Positions 19,716 through 31,322 of a stretch of 64,000 nucleotides of DNA are shown here, in pieces (the stretch's first letter is position 1; every line of letters starts with the position of its first letter). The notes under the pieces were generated by a model. The model was given only the letters and a program-made list of their open reading frames with translations. It ran no database searches and was not told the origin of the DNA. A program made the position numbers and the translations under genes. The DNA is from Mantamonas sphyraenae (taxonomy: Eukaryota; CRuMs; Mantamonadidae): NCBI GenBank assembly GCA_026936335.1, contig JAPMXV010000032.1, positions 62,001-126,000 on the forward strand, read 5' to 3'.

Positions 19716-22700
19716 ATGTCCTCCAACGATTTTGAAGAGTGCGAGGACATGATCCTCATGAAGAATCTCACCGAAGAGGCCTTGCTGGAGAACCTCAAGG
19801 TTCGCTTTGCCAAGGACGAGGTTTATGTACGTTGATTACCCACCAGCACACCCCGAGCGCTCTACGTCAATGTGTGCACATGTTGGACTTGCGTCTTGTT
19901 CTGTGTATGATGCGCTGGGCGTGCATGAGAGAGCGAGCAACTCCGCGCTAACCTACGTCGTCCGCACACGCGCAGACATACACGGGCTCCATTCTGGTCT
20001 CTGTCAACCCGTACCAGCGATTCGACATCTACAACAACGACATCATCCGCTCGTACCAGGGGATGCCTCTGGGCCAGCTGCCGCCGCACATCTTTGCCAT
20101 CGCCGACAACGCGTACTCTCAGATGCGCACCCACAACCGCAACCAGAGCGTGCTCATCTCCGGTGAAAGCGGAGCGGGCAAAACGGAAGCCACCAAACTC
20201 ATCATGCAATACCTGGCGGCCATCACCAGCCAGCACAGCTGGGTTGAGCAGCAGATCTTGGAGGCCAACCCTGTGCTGGAAGCCTTTGGCAACGCCAAGA
20301 CTGTGCGCAACAACAACTCCTCCCGCTTCGGCAAGTACTCTGAAATCAACTTTGACGGCAACGGGCACATTTGTGGCGCCAGCATCCGCGAGTGTACGTC
20401 CCGCGCAGGACCGGCAGTCCTCGGAGGCCCCCTTTTTGTTTGTCAGCCCTCCCCTTTTCTCACACCCACCCTCTGCGCGTGGCCCTGGCCACCCACCGTC
20501 CGCCCTTCCCTACCCACATTCCTTGCCCGTCCGTCCACACGCAGATCTGCTGGAAAAGGTACGCATCATGTCCCGGCATGGCCTGCGAGCAAGCCCTCAC
20601 CATGAGGACCCCTGTGCTCGTCATTCCCTCGCTCCGCCTCCCCCGACACCCTCCGCTCCCTTGGCACACCGCTTTCCTCCTCTCTCGTTGGCCCTTTGGC
20701 ATCACCTCTAACCCGACTTTCACTCTCTGTGTCCAATCCCGTCCTCCCACCACAGTCTCGCCTCGTGTACCAGGCAGACGGCGAGCGAAACTACCACATC
20801 TTCTACCAGCTCTGCCGTGGTGCCGACGACGCCCTCAAGGGTACGCTGCCACCCATTTGACGCCACTCCTTCCTTTCCGTGGCCATATCTTTGTCGCCTG
20901 GTGCCAATCTGACCCCTTTCCACAAACACCCACGCACAGAGGAGCTTTTTCTCGGTGATCCAGCCGACTATCACTACCTCAACCAGGGTAGCACCGAAGT
21001 AGCAAACATGGACGATGCCAAAGAGTTTTCTGATGTCACCGTACGTTCGGGGCGTGCGCATCGCACTCAGCGGGCATCAGTGTGCATCGGAACACTCACA
21101 CCAAAACTCACGCGTTCGAACCCTTCAGAAAGCACTGGAGGTGCTCGGCTTTACCGAGGACGAGCGCAGGGACATTTTTCGAGCCACTGCAGCCGTCATG
21201 CATCTCGGTGACATGGTCTTTACGCAAAACGCACAGGACTACAGCAGCGTGGAGAGCTCGGATAAGTTGGCGATTGTTGCAGATTTGCTCAAAGTCGAGA
21301 GCGAGGCGTTGGAGCTGGCACTGTGCAAGCGCACTGTCAAGGCCGGCATGGAGTTTGTCACGGTCAACCTGAACCAGGCGGACGCCGAAGTGTCGCGAGA
21401 CGCGTTGGCCAAGGCCTTGTACGGCTCCCTCTTCAGCTGGCTGGTGAAACGCATCAATGACTGCATCGGCAACGGCGCAAAGGAATCCTTTATTGGCGTG
21501 CTGGACATTTTTGGCTTTGAAAACTTTGGTGTCAACCGCTTCGAGCAGTTTTGCATCAACTATGCGAACGAGAAGCTGCATCAGCACTTCAACCAGTACA
21601 TCTTCAAACTGGAGCAGGTGGCGTATGACGAGGAGGGCATCAACTGGGAAAAGATCTCCTTCAACGACAACGCAGAGTGCCTGGAGCTGATCGAGGCCAA
21701 GAGCACCGGCGTGCTTGCGCGCCTGGACGAGGAGTGCCGCGTGCCGCGTGGTTCCGACGACAACTACCTGCAAAAGATGAATGCAGAGCTGCAGAGCGAG
21801 TACTACAGCAAGCCTCGAGCGCCCGGCCAGTTTTCCATCAATCATTACGCCGGTGCGGTCAACTACGTCGTTGAGGGCTTCCTCGAGAAGAACAAGGACA
21901 CGCTGTTTGAAGATTTGATCAAGGTGATGCAAAGCAGCAGCAGCGCAGTGATTGCATCGTTGTTTGCGCCTCCCGAAGAAGAGGAGCAACAGGAAGAGGC
22001 AAGCAGCTCGGGCAGACGCGGTGGAGGCCGTGGCAAAAAGGCAGGGCGTTCAACCATCGGCATGAAGTTCCGCAAGCAATTGCAGAGCCTCATGGACAGC
22101 CTGAGCGCAACTAGCCCTCACTACGTGCGCTGCTTGAAGCCAAACACAGAGAAGAAGCCCGTGCTGTTTACGGACGAACTGGTGATGGCGCAGTTGCGCT
22201 ACTCCGGTATGTTGGACACCATTCGCATCCGCAGGTCGGGCTATCCGATCCGCTACGAATTCGACAAGTTTTACGACCGGTATCGAATGATCAACCCGTT
22301 CCACCCAAAGGGAGACACGATGAAGGAGAACATTGCAGCACTGCTGGCCTCACTCGAGGACAAAATCAACCAAGAGGACTACCAGGTGGGCCACACCAAG
22401 GTTTTCTTCCGCGACCAGCTGCAGCAGGATCTGGAGGAGCTGCGTGGCCAAACGCTGGGCATCTCGGCCATCATCATCCAAAAGAACTGGCGTGGCCGAG
22501 CTGCTCGTGTGTACTTCCTTGCCGCACGTGCCGCTGCCATCCGACTGCAGGCCCTGACACGCATGCGTCAGCAGCGCAAGCGATACCTGCGTCAAAAGTT
22601 TGCGGCCACGATTGTGCAAGCGGAAACACGCCGTATGCTCGCCGTGCGCAAGTACCGCCGCCTCCGCTTCCTCACCACCGTCCTCCAAGCGCAAACACGC

Positions 22701-25700
22701 ATGAAGATCGCCATGCGTGCGTATGCACACGATCGTCAAGTGATGATTAAGCTGCAGGCTCGTGCACGCAGACAGAACGCACGCAAGCGCTTCCTGCGCT
22801 TCCGTGCAGCCATGATCAAACTGCAAGCACAGCAGCGCATGACGGGGCCACGCGCAGACTACATGCGCAAGCGAGCGGCCGTCACCAAACTGTCCAGCGT
22901 GCATCGCATGCACATGCAGCGCAAGGAATACCATGCTCAGCGCAAGGCGGCCATCAAAATGCAGGCCTTGGGACGCAAGCATGCACAGCGCAGCCTGTAC
23001 AAGCGCCAGAAGCGTGCAGCGACGTGTCTGCAAGCTACAGCACGAATGATGAGCGAGCGAGCAGCCTTTCGACGCATCACAGCTGCCATTGTGTGCATCC
23101 AGCAGGGTTATCGTGCGTACATTGCACGCAAATACTACAAGGAAACGCAAGCCTGCATCGTGCTGCAGGCTCAATGGCGTTGCATCACTCAACGCCGCGC
23201 ATACGTTGCCGAATTGGCCCGAGCGCACGCGTCCGCACGTACTCTTCAGCGCTCGATTAAGTGCTTCCTTTTCAACGCCAAGTTGGTGCGTCATCGTGAG
23301 CGAGCCACGCGTGCAGCCACACGCATCCAGGCGCTCGTGCGCATGCGACAGCAGCGTGCACGGTACCGCATCCTGTACGAGGAGCACCGCGAGGAATTGG
23401 AACGTCAGCGAAAGGTCTTTATGGCCCAGCAGCTCGTTGCGTCGCGCCTGGGTGCAAAGTGGAAGGGCACGCTGGCGCAAAGGAAGTACCAAACGACACG
23501 CAACGGCGTTCGCTGCATGCAGGCCATCACTCGCCGCCGCATACTCAAACGCAAGGCTCTGGCCAGACAGATCCCAGCTGCCACGCGCATCCAAGCCAAT
23601 GCGCGAGGCTTCCTCGCACGCAAGCAGTATGCCCAGCGCAAACTCGAAGCCGCGCTCGCCGAAGAGCGCCGCCAACAGGAACTGGAGGCGCAACGAGAGG
23701 CTGCTGCCGCTGCCGAGGCTGCACGACGGGCACGAGAGGAGCAGGAGGCAGAAGAGGAGCGTCGGCGAGCTGAGGAGCGTGCAAACGCAGCCAACGACCT
23801 GCTTCTCAGCGGCAGCACCGGCGAAGGCGCAGCAGATTGCCGCGCCTTCAAGTTTGCAGAGTACGCTGCACGCAACTTTCAGATCCACTACGTGGCGGTG
23901 GGAAGGCAAAAGGCGGACAAAAAGGCGGTGCGGCCAGAAGAGCTGGTTGAGTGGACCAGCGAGCCTATCGAGCAGCCTCTGCACGCCTCGTTGGAAGGTG
24001 CCTATGCACGCGTGGCCATCGAATGCTTCGCTCTCATCATGAAGTACATGGGCGACACGTTTGCCAAACCCAATCCGCTGGCGTGGAGCACCAAGATTGT
24101 GGAGCGATGCCAGCAGTACCCGGCGGTGCGCAGCGAGGTGTACGCCCAGCTCTGTCGCCAACTCAACGGTACGGGCAACATGCTCAACGAACTCAAGGGA
24201 TGGCAGCTGATGGCCCTGTTGGCAGGCTTTGTGGCCCCGTCGCGAGAGTTTGCCAACTACCTCATCGGGTTTGCGCAGACGCGTATGCACCAACTGCGTA
24301 CAGAGGGGCCGTCTGCCTCGTCGGAAACAGAAAGCGCAAAGGAGGCCGCCCTGTGGGCATCTCTAGCTGTCCAACGCGTGGACAAGCTGGTGACACTTGA
24401 CACGCAGCGCACATCGGGGCCGTCCAGTGTGGAACTGGAGGCCCTGTTCAAACGCAAACATCTGCAGCTGTGGGTACAATGCAGCGACGGCACACGGAGC
24501 AGCCAGAGTGTGGACTCTCTGACGACGGCTGCCGACGTCGTGAGCCGTGTGGCGAACGAAATTGGCCTGCTCGCACCGCAAGGGTTCAAACTGCGTTTCC
24601 ACGCACAGCTGGGCCCTTCTGGTCACATCCTTGGCGAAAACTCATTTGTGATGGACCACGCCAACGCGTTGTACACCCTCCTCGACGGCGACGACGAAGA
24701 CGATTCGGACGACGAGGAGGTGGACCCAACGGATGAGGTTGCGTTTGACGAGGCCCTGTTTCATTGCCAACTCGTCAAACCGGTGGTGAAGAACGCAGAC
24801 ATTGACGAGGGCGAGCATGAAAGCAAGCGCAGGCTGCTCTTCCACCAGCTGGCGGACGATCACGCCAACAACCCGTTCTCTCAGGCTACCGGCGCTTCGG
24901 CGGGCCTGGAAGAGGTGCAGGCCAATGCACAGGCCGCAGCGCTGTACCTTTACACTCTTGTGGGCGATTCAGACACTGCAAAAGCACAGCAGGACTTTGA
25001 CATGGACGCGATGTGTGCACAGTGCGTGCCGTCCAGTGTGGCCCAGTCCGACGGGTTCCGTGAGCAAGTGTTGAAGAACTGGAACAAGCTGACGGGCTTG
25101 GACCAAGACACCAGTTTGCAGGCCTACTTGCAGGCGATGAGCCAGATGCCGACCTTTGGGGCTCAGATCTACAGGGTGGAGGTGGTGCAGAGTGAGCTGC
25201 AGATGAGCAGGCTGCCTTCGTGGTGTTTCCTGGCCATCACTGCACAGAGCCTGGATCTGTTCGATGACTCGGGGCGTGGATTGTGTCGCTTGCGCTTTGA
25301 CCAGGTCAGCAATTGCCAACTGCTGAGCAGCAGCACAGACCGATGCTCGATGATGGTGCGAGAACAACCCGACGACGCCTCGGATGTGCAAATTGTGCTC
25401 AGCTGTGAGCAGGCCGCACAGGTTGTGGACACATGCAACGACATGGCTGAGGATCTGATGAACAACGCCAAGGCGGCCGTGGCTACGGAGGCGCACCTGG
25501 TTTCAGATGGGGCCCTGCTGGCCTTTGATGTGGGCGAGCGCATTGCCATTCTCAAACGCGACGCACAGAGCGGATGGTACGAAGGGCAGATTGGCGACCG
25601 CGTGGGCTTCTTCCCGGGAAACAAGGTGGCGCTGCTTCTGGGTGACACGGAAGATGTGCAACAGATTCTGGCAGCCACACGTGCAGCCACCAAAGGCAAG

Positions 25701-27470
25701 AGCAAGGTTGGTGCCGTGGCGCGTGGCGCACGTGCACGATCGCGTGATTCGGACGGCAGCCACAGCGGAGTCATTGAAGCCGTGGCCGAACGTGGCCGAT
25801 CGTACACAAAGATGGTCAGCAAAGAGACAGAGCTGGAGGTGATGGCTGAAAAGCATTTCCGCTCGCCCGACGAGGGCATTGGCGGCTGGCTGATGAGCTC
25901 GTTTGCAGGCACGGACTGGAAACCCGTGCTGAATCACAGCAAGGACCCGCTCAAGGCGTCGCTGCTGAACACGGACGACGCTGTGGTCAACGTGCAGGCT
26001 GTGGAGAGCTTCAAGACCATTATGCGCTTCATGGGCGACTTTCCAATCGCAGCAGGCGTGGTGTCGAGCACGGTGGGGGTCGGCGTCGGCAAAGGCACGT
26101 CCAGCGCAGATGTCGCACGGTTCGCCCTGGCACAGGCTCTGGTCAAGCAAGGACTGGGTTACGGGCCCGAAATGCGCACTGAGATTGTGTTTCAGCTGGT
26201 GAAACAGTGCAGCAGCAACCCAAGCGTGAGCGGTTTGGTCAAGGGTCTGCAGCTGCTCTCGGTGGTGCTGAGCTGCTTTGGACCGCGTGAAGACATGGTG
26301 CAGTACCTTCGTGGCGGTTTCTTGCAGGTGCAGGTGCAGCACAAGGACGCAAAGGTGCGCACGTGGGTCAAGCAGTGCCAGCGCGTGCTGAAGCAGACTC
26401 GTTCCGTGGGCCATCGCGAGCGTGCTCCGTCGCTGAAGGAGGTGCAAGCCATGTTGGAGGAGCGCCCCGTGGCATTTACGGTGAACGTGGTCGACGGAAG
26501 CTGTCAACTGGTGCTGGGCGACTCGTACACGACAGCGTCGCACACGCTGAGGCAGGTTGCACGACACCTGCAACTCACAGGAGACATAGGCTTTGCCCTG
26601 TTTGTACAGATGCCCAGTGGAGTGTCGCGCAGTCTGCGCGACAGGGAGCGCGTCATGGATGTGCTGGCAGAGTGGGAAGAGATCGCACGCACGGTGCACC
26701 TGGCCGGCGGGGGAGCAGGCAGCAGCGACAGCAGTGGCAGGACCAAGGCTGAGTTTGCGTTGGTGTTCCAGCGCAAGATGTATCTGGAAACACACGACGA
26801 CAGCAGCAACGTGCGCTACGTGGCACTGCAGTACCACCAGCAAGTGAACCAGATCCTGACCACGCGCTTCCCGTGCGACGAAGACGATGCGGTGCACCTG
26901 GCTGCGGTGCAACTCAAGGTGCTGGAAATGGAGCTGGGCGAAGAGTGGGATGAGAGCGATGTGCAGGAGCAGCTGAAGATGGACATCAAGCAATGTGTGC
27001 CTCGGTACCTGCTGCACAACCGCAAGACAGACGAGTGGGTGGCAGACATCGTGGCCCAGTGGTCTACACTGGAGTTTAAGAGTGAGTACGTGGGCCAGCT
27101 GGCGTACATCAAATACTGCAAGCAGTGGCCGCTGTTTGGAGCGTCCCTTTTCGCTGTGGAACAGCACGAACACAGCGACGAATTGCCACAGTTTCTGTGG
27201 TGTGCCGTCACGTGTGAGGGAATCCACCTGTTGCCCGTGAACGAAAAGGTGCCCGTGCTTGAGTACCGCTGGAAGGACGTGGTGCAGTTTGTGTACTTTG
27301 ACCGGCAGTTTAGCATTGTGCACGGCGACCTGATGGAGAGTCACCGCTTGGATCTGGTCAGTGACGAGGCTCAGGAGATTTCAGAGACGTGTGAGGCGTT
27401 CATGCAGTGGTACGTGGAGAACAGTGACCACATTCGCAAGCGATCCTTCACGTTCCTTGCCAAACGATGA
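19716..27470 (+). CDS. Class VII-like unconventional myosin (MyTH4-FERM-SH3-MyTH4-FERM)
   Basis: Exons are 19716-19826, 19976-20393, 20545-20558, 20756-20840, 20940-21040 and 21129-27470; all phases join and give 2356 residues. Exon 3 is 14 nt. The motor spans about residues 10-680: P-loop GESGAGKT near 100, NNNSSRFGK near 150, DIFGFENFG near 370, and a Gly/Lys-rich loop 2 near 530. Sixteen IQ-like units follow (690-1080), then an E/R-rich single-alpha-helix stretch (1080-1137), MyTH4 (1150-1300), FERM (1345-1690), SH3 (1700-1755, ending [18 protein letters not shown]), a second MyTH4 (1815-1980) and a second FERM (2020-2350). The tail order is that of myosin VII, used in filopodia, adhesion and cargo roles. 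The lever arm is much longer than the five IQs usual for class VII, and the pre-motor extension is very short. Class XXII is an alternative assignment. Confidence 0.93.
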
Positions 27471-27523
27471 TGCGGGATGCAATCGAATACAGCCGAGGTT
27501 GTTTGTTCCATTTCACGCAACAA

Positions 27524-29682
27524 CTACAGATTTTCAGTTTCCACCATCACTCCCACCTCGTGTTCTGTGAAAAGCGGGCCCAGGCGAAGAAAGACGAGGA
27601 TTTCCTCGAGCTGCTTTGCGTCGATACCCTTGCGATGCTGCGCCATGTGGGAGACAATGTCGTACTTGACGTTGAGGATTTTTGTGTCTGTGTCTGTCTT
27701 GCGGTCGAGGAGAAAGTGCAGGAGGCCCGGTGTGTCGAGGAGGAGGTGAGTGCCAAACTCGTGCTGGCTGAGCGCAAACATTGCTTGCAGCACACCCCAG
27801 CGCAGCTCCGGCAGCGGGATGTCCAGATAGTCCATCCAGGGATCGGAGAGGCGAGAGGACGAGTTGCGAGTGACCCATTGCTCGCTGTCGTCCAGCACAT
27901 GCATAAGACAGCAGGTGAGAGCATTCAGAGCGCTCACTCGGATGTCCTGTGAAGGAGGCTGTGCCACGAGCTGGAGGACCAAGGCCATGATGTCTGTGTC
28001 CTTGTCGTGTTGGCTGTCCATGAGTCGCTCGCAGGCACTGCGCCGCACGCCTACATACGCGACGGCGTTGAGAGCGTCGACGAGGCGCCCTCGCAGCATC
28101 TCGTCCTCCAACCCCTGTCGCACCTTGGCTACCAACATAGGTGCAAAGCTGTTCGTGGTTGTTTCGTCGTTGCCTGCATAGAGGGCGGCCACACACGTGA
28201 CGAGGTCGCCGTGCACCAGGCTGGCAAAGAGATGGTCGTCGATGCGGTCGAGCATAGTCCACACGGCATCCACGACGCCCAAATGCTGCAAGAACGAAGC
28301 CCCTGCTTCGGTGGGTGCCATCTCTTGCACGATCTGCAGTGCGTTCAGCTGCACCAGGAGGTCGTCGTTGCGCAGTTCGTTGCGCAGCGTGTCCATCACG
28401 CCACTCTCACGCACGAGATCCACCTGCTTCTCCGAACCCTTTGCCACCACTCTTGCAAACAGTTGGAGAATACGAAACTCCACGGTGGCGTCGTTGGCAA
28501 TGTCGCTTCCCAGGGCCAGCTCCACCAGCGTTTGCAACTTCTGTGAGTCGCCCAACGCTGCATCCAGAAGCTGCTTTCCTGCCTCCTGCGACGACTCGGC
28601 GTCGCCTCCAGCCAGAGTCGCACACAGTTGCGTCAGATCGAGCAGATCCTGTGTCGAAGCCGCCTGTGTGGGTGACACACTTGAGTTTGTGCTTGAACTA
28701 CTGCTTGAGCTTGCTGTGTTGCTGGCCGTCTGGGCATTCCACCCCGACAGATTGAACACCCAAAAGTCGACGTCAATCGTCACGTTGTCCTTGCGATGAA
28801 AGGCATACGAGGCAGGAAGGATGTAGGCGAGCTGCGCGAGCACCTTGCCCGTGGCACCCCAGCTCTCGGCCATTTTGGCCACGTGGTCACGCGTCGAAGT
28901 CTTGTGCAAGCTGTACACAAAGCCATCGGCGATCTGAAAGGTGTGTATGGCGCATGGACTGGGTCAGCATGAGCAGGCATGGGAAGATGGCCACTTGGTG
29001 GGGGGGGGGGACCACCCTACGCAAGCGTCCGACTCACCTTGAAGGCACACTGCAGGAACAGCATGTCCAGGCCCTGCATGCGGGTGCCAAAGGGCGGGTT
29101 GGTAATAACCACATCTGCGTGGAGCTGCGCATACTTATCAGGCACGTGCAGTGAGCGCAGGGCATCTGCGTCCAGCGGTTCAACAGGGGCAAGATTGGCC
29201 CCGACTTTCCGCCCTCGTCCGCCTCCTTTGCTACCACGGCCTCGTGCACTCTGCTGCTGCTTCTTACGTCCACCCTTGGCCTTGCCACCGTCGTTACCGC
29301 CGCCACCGCCGCTGCTTTGCGCCACACGCTCTTCAGTGGACTCGCCTAGCATGTACTCGAGAACGTCAAAGGGTTGCAGCTCCACAGTGTCTTCCAGCTC
29401 CATGGCGGCCACATTTTGTTCGGCAATGGCCATGGCAGCCTCGTCGAGTTCGAGTCCTGTGACGTGTGCAGCGCCCATGAGAGCACAGCCGATGCCAAGC
29501 ATGCCTGTGCCACAACCCAGATCCACGACCGTCTTGCCTTCCACCTCGTCGGCGATTTCCCACAACGCATACGACGCCAGCTCGGCGTTGGTGATGTACT
29601 GTTCCAGCTCGATGCGGGGCGACTCAAAGTCATCCAGCTCCTGCAGGAGACCCTCGAGCTGCTTTCGCTTGCGCACGAGCAT
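27524..29682 (-). CDS. METTL5-PSMD5 fusion protein
   Basis: Exons are 29682-29038 and 28933-27524, 684 residues. Residues 1-275 are METTL5, the 18S rRNA N6-adenosine methyltransferase: SAM loop DLGCGTGMLGIG, catalytic NPPFGT, and the C-terminal YSLHKTST...LPASYAFHRK block completed across the intron. An extra Gly/Lys/Arg-rich loop of about 45 residues precedes NPPF. Without a stop or start codon, a Ser/Thr-rich linker (about 275-305) leads into an ARM/HEAT region whose end (IPLPELRWGVLQAMFALSQ, LLDTPGLLHFLLDR, YDIVSHMA) matches PSMD5/S5B, the 19S proteasome assembly chaperone. The PSMD5 part has no upstream in-frame ATG of its own, so a fused translation product is the simplest reading. It converges with the myosin (53 nt). 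Confidence 0.85.
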
Positions 29683-29812
29683 GGGACAATGAGTGCGTGG
29701 GAGTTGGGTTTTGGTGTGGCGCTGGCGGAGCCACCATCGACCTCACACACAAAGGACTCTCCCGCGCACCGCTCGCCCATCCTTTCGACAGAAACACACA
29801 CGGCAAGAGACC
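29683..29812. promoter_or_regulatory. Divergent promoter interval, 130 nt
   Basis: This interval separates the METTL5-PSMD5 start (minus) from the membrane-protein start (plus). It is GC-rich and has no TATA box. Confidence 0.35.
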
Positions 29813-31239
29813 ATGGTTCGATCGCGCAAGAAGAAGTCCATCCGAGAGCAGCGGGAGGAGCTGCAAAAGAGCATGCTGCCGAACGAGAGCGTGGTGACGT
29901 TCACGGGCAAGGCAACACGCCAGAACGCAAAGACACAGCGCATGTACATCCTGGGTGCGCTGGGCGTGGCGTTACTGCTTGGGTTGTTCTGGTGGGTCAG
30001 TGGAGCGCGTGCACGTGCTCTCAGCTCGTTTGCCGAAGGCCACAAATTCGAGTTCAATCCAGCCAGCAACCGCTTCTTCAAAAAGGAGCAGGGTGAGTTT
30101 TCGCTGTTGCACCGTGGCGAACGGTCGGCGGCGTCCAATGTGATGAAGGGCCAGTACGGAGCGGCCAACCGCGACGTGACAGTGTTTGACCTGAGCTACA
30201 CGGAGTCGGTGATGACCAAGGGCAAGAAGTACCGCAAGAAGATTACGGAAAAGACGTATGGCGCCAGTGGTGTGATCATGAAGGCCAACACGGCAGTGAC
30301 GCCGGAAGAGGAGCAGCGGCAGTTTTGCCCGCTGGTGATTCGTCCACGCACCCTGATCCAGCTGTGGGCCAACCGCGCCAACGAAGACCTGTCGCTGGCC
30401 GGCGTGGAGCCCAGTGCCCCTGCAGGCATCACTTTGCCCAAGCTCTTTGGTGACAAGAAGAAGAAGGACGAGGATGCGACGCAGGAGGAGGGCAAGGACA
30501 CCGAGGCAACGGAGCCCGAGCCCGAGCCCGAGCCCGAACAGCCGGCCACGCCGCTTGTCGAGCCCTCTGCTGCCGCACTGGCGTTCAACGAGGTAAGTCC
30601 ATGAAGCAAAGGCGTGAGGTGGGAGCTTGTGTGACACGTGGGTGCAGGTCTGCGAGTGTGTGTGTGCGTGTGTGCCACGTGGCGGCCGACAAGGCTCGGT
30701 GACACGTGTCTCTTCCCGTGAGCTGGGAGGGCTCTGTTGGCACAAAACTGACATCCGTTTGCTCGCCGCTGCGGTTCCTCACCCATGTACAGTCGTTCAC
30801 TGTGCGCTCTCTGTGTTCCGATGAGGTTGTGCAGCAGCTGTTGACTGACGAGGTGATGGTGCTGATGTCCAACTTCACGGGAGTCGTGGTGGAAATGCAG
30901 GGCGACTCCCTCATGGTGTACTCCGAGGTGACGCTTGAGACCGACGAGCTGGACCAGATCATGGAGGCTGCCGACCAATTGCTGCAGACTCTGCCCCATG
31001 TGCCCACCCCCATCGACGAGATCAAGGCACACCCGGTCAAAGAGGACGAGAATGCTGACGAGGACGCCGACGCCGACGCCGACGCCCCAGCCAAGGACTC
31101 TGCAGAGCAAACCACAAACGACGCAACCGCCACCGCCGACGACGCTGCCTCGGCTGCCGACAACGCAGCAGCGGCCACAGACGAAGCCGCTGCTGCTGAC
31201 ACACAGGCTGTTGAGGCCGACAACGAAGCAGCAGCATGA
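29813..31239 (+). CDS. Single-pass membrane protein, unknown function
   Basis: Exons are 29813-30592 and 30793-31239 (GTAAGT donor, 200-nt intron), 408 residues. A basic N-terminus (MVRSRKKKSIREQREE) precedes one transmembrane helix at about residues 45-65 (YILGALGVALLLGLFWWV). A globular domain follows, with FEFNPASNRFFKK, a TVFDLSYTES strand, and exon-2 FTVRSLCSDEVVQQLLTDE leading to GDSLMVYSE. This layout resembles widespread uncharacterised membrane proteins of bacteria and eukaryotes with a G-x-x-V-x-V-F-D-Y core, but I cannot assign a function. Between the halves is an acidic EPEPEPEPEQ linker; the tail is Ala/Asp-rich and disordered. Confidence 0.8.
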
Positions 31240-31322
31240 GCCTCAGCAGTGCAGCTGTGAGGACCAGAAGGAAACAAGTTGTTCTTTGTGAATTCTTTGA
31301 ATGTGTCCATGTTTATTGTCCA

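Noticed and set aside
22350..27344. Antisense frames of about 610-650 codons opposite the myosin
   Set aside because: These are composition shadows of a well-supported motor and tail; products are Leu/His/Arg-rich without motifs.
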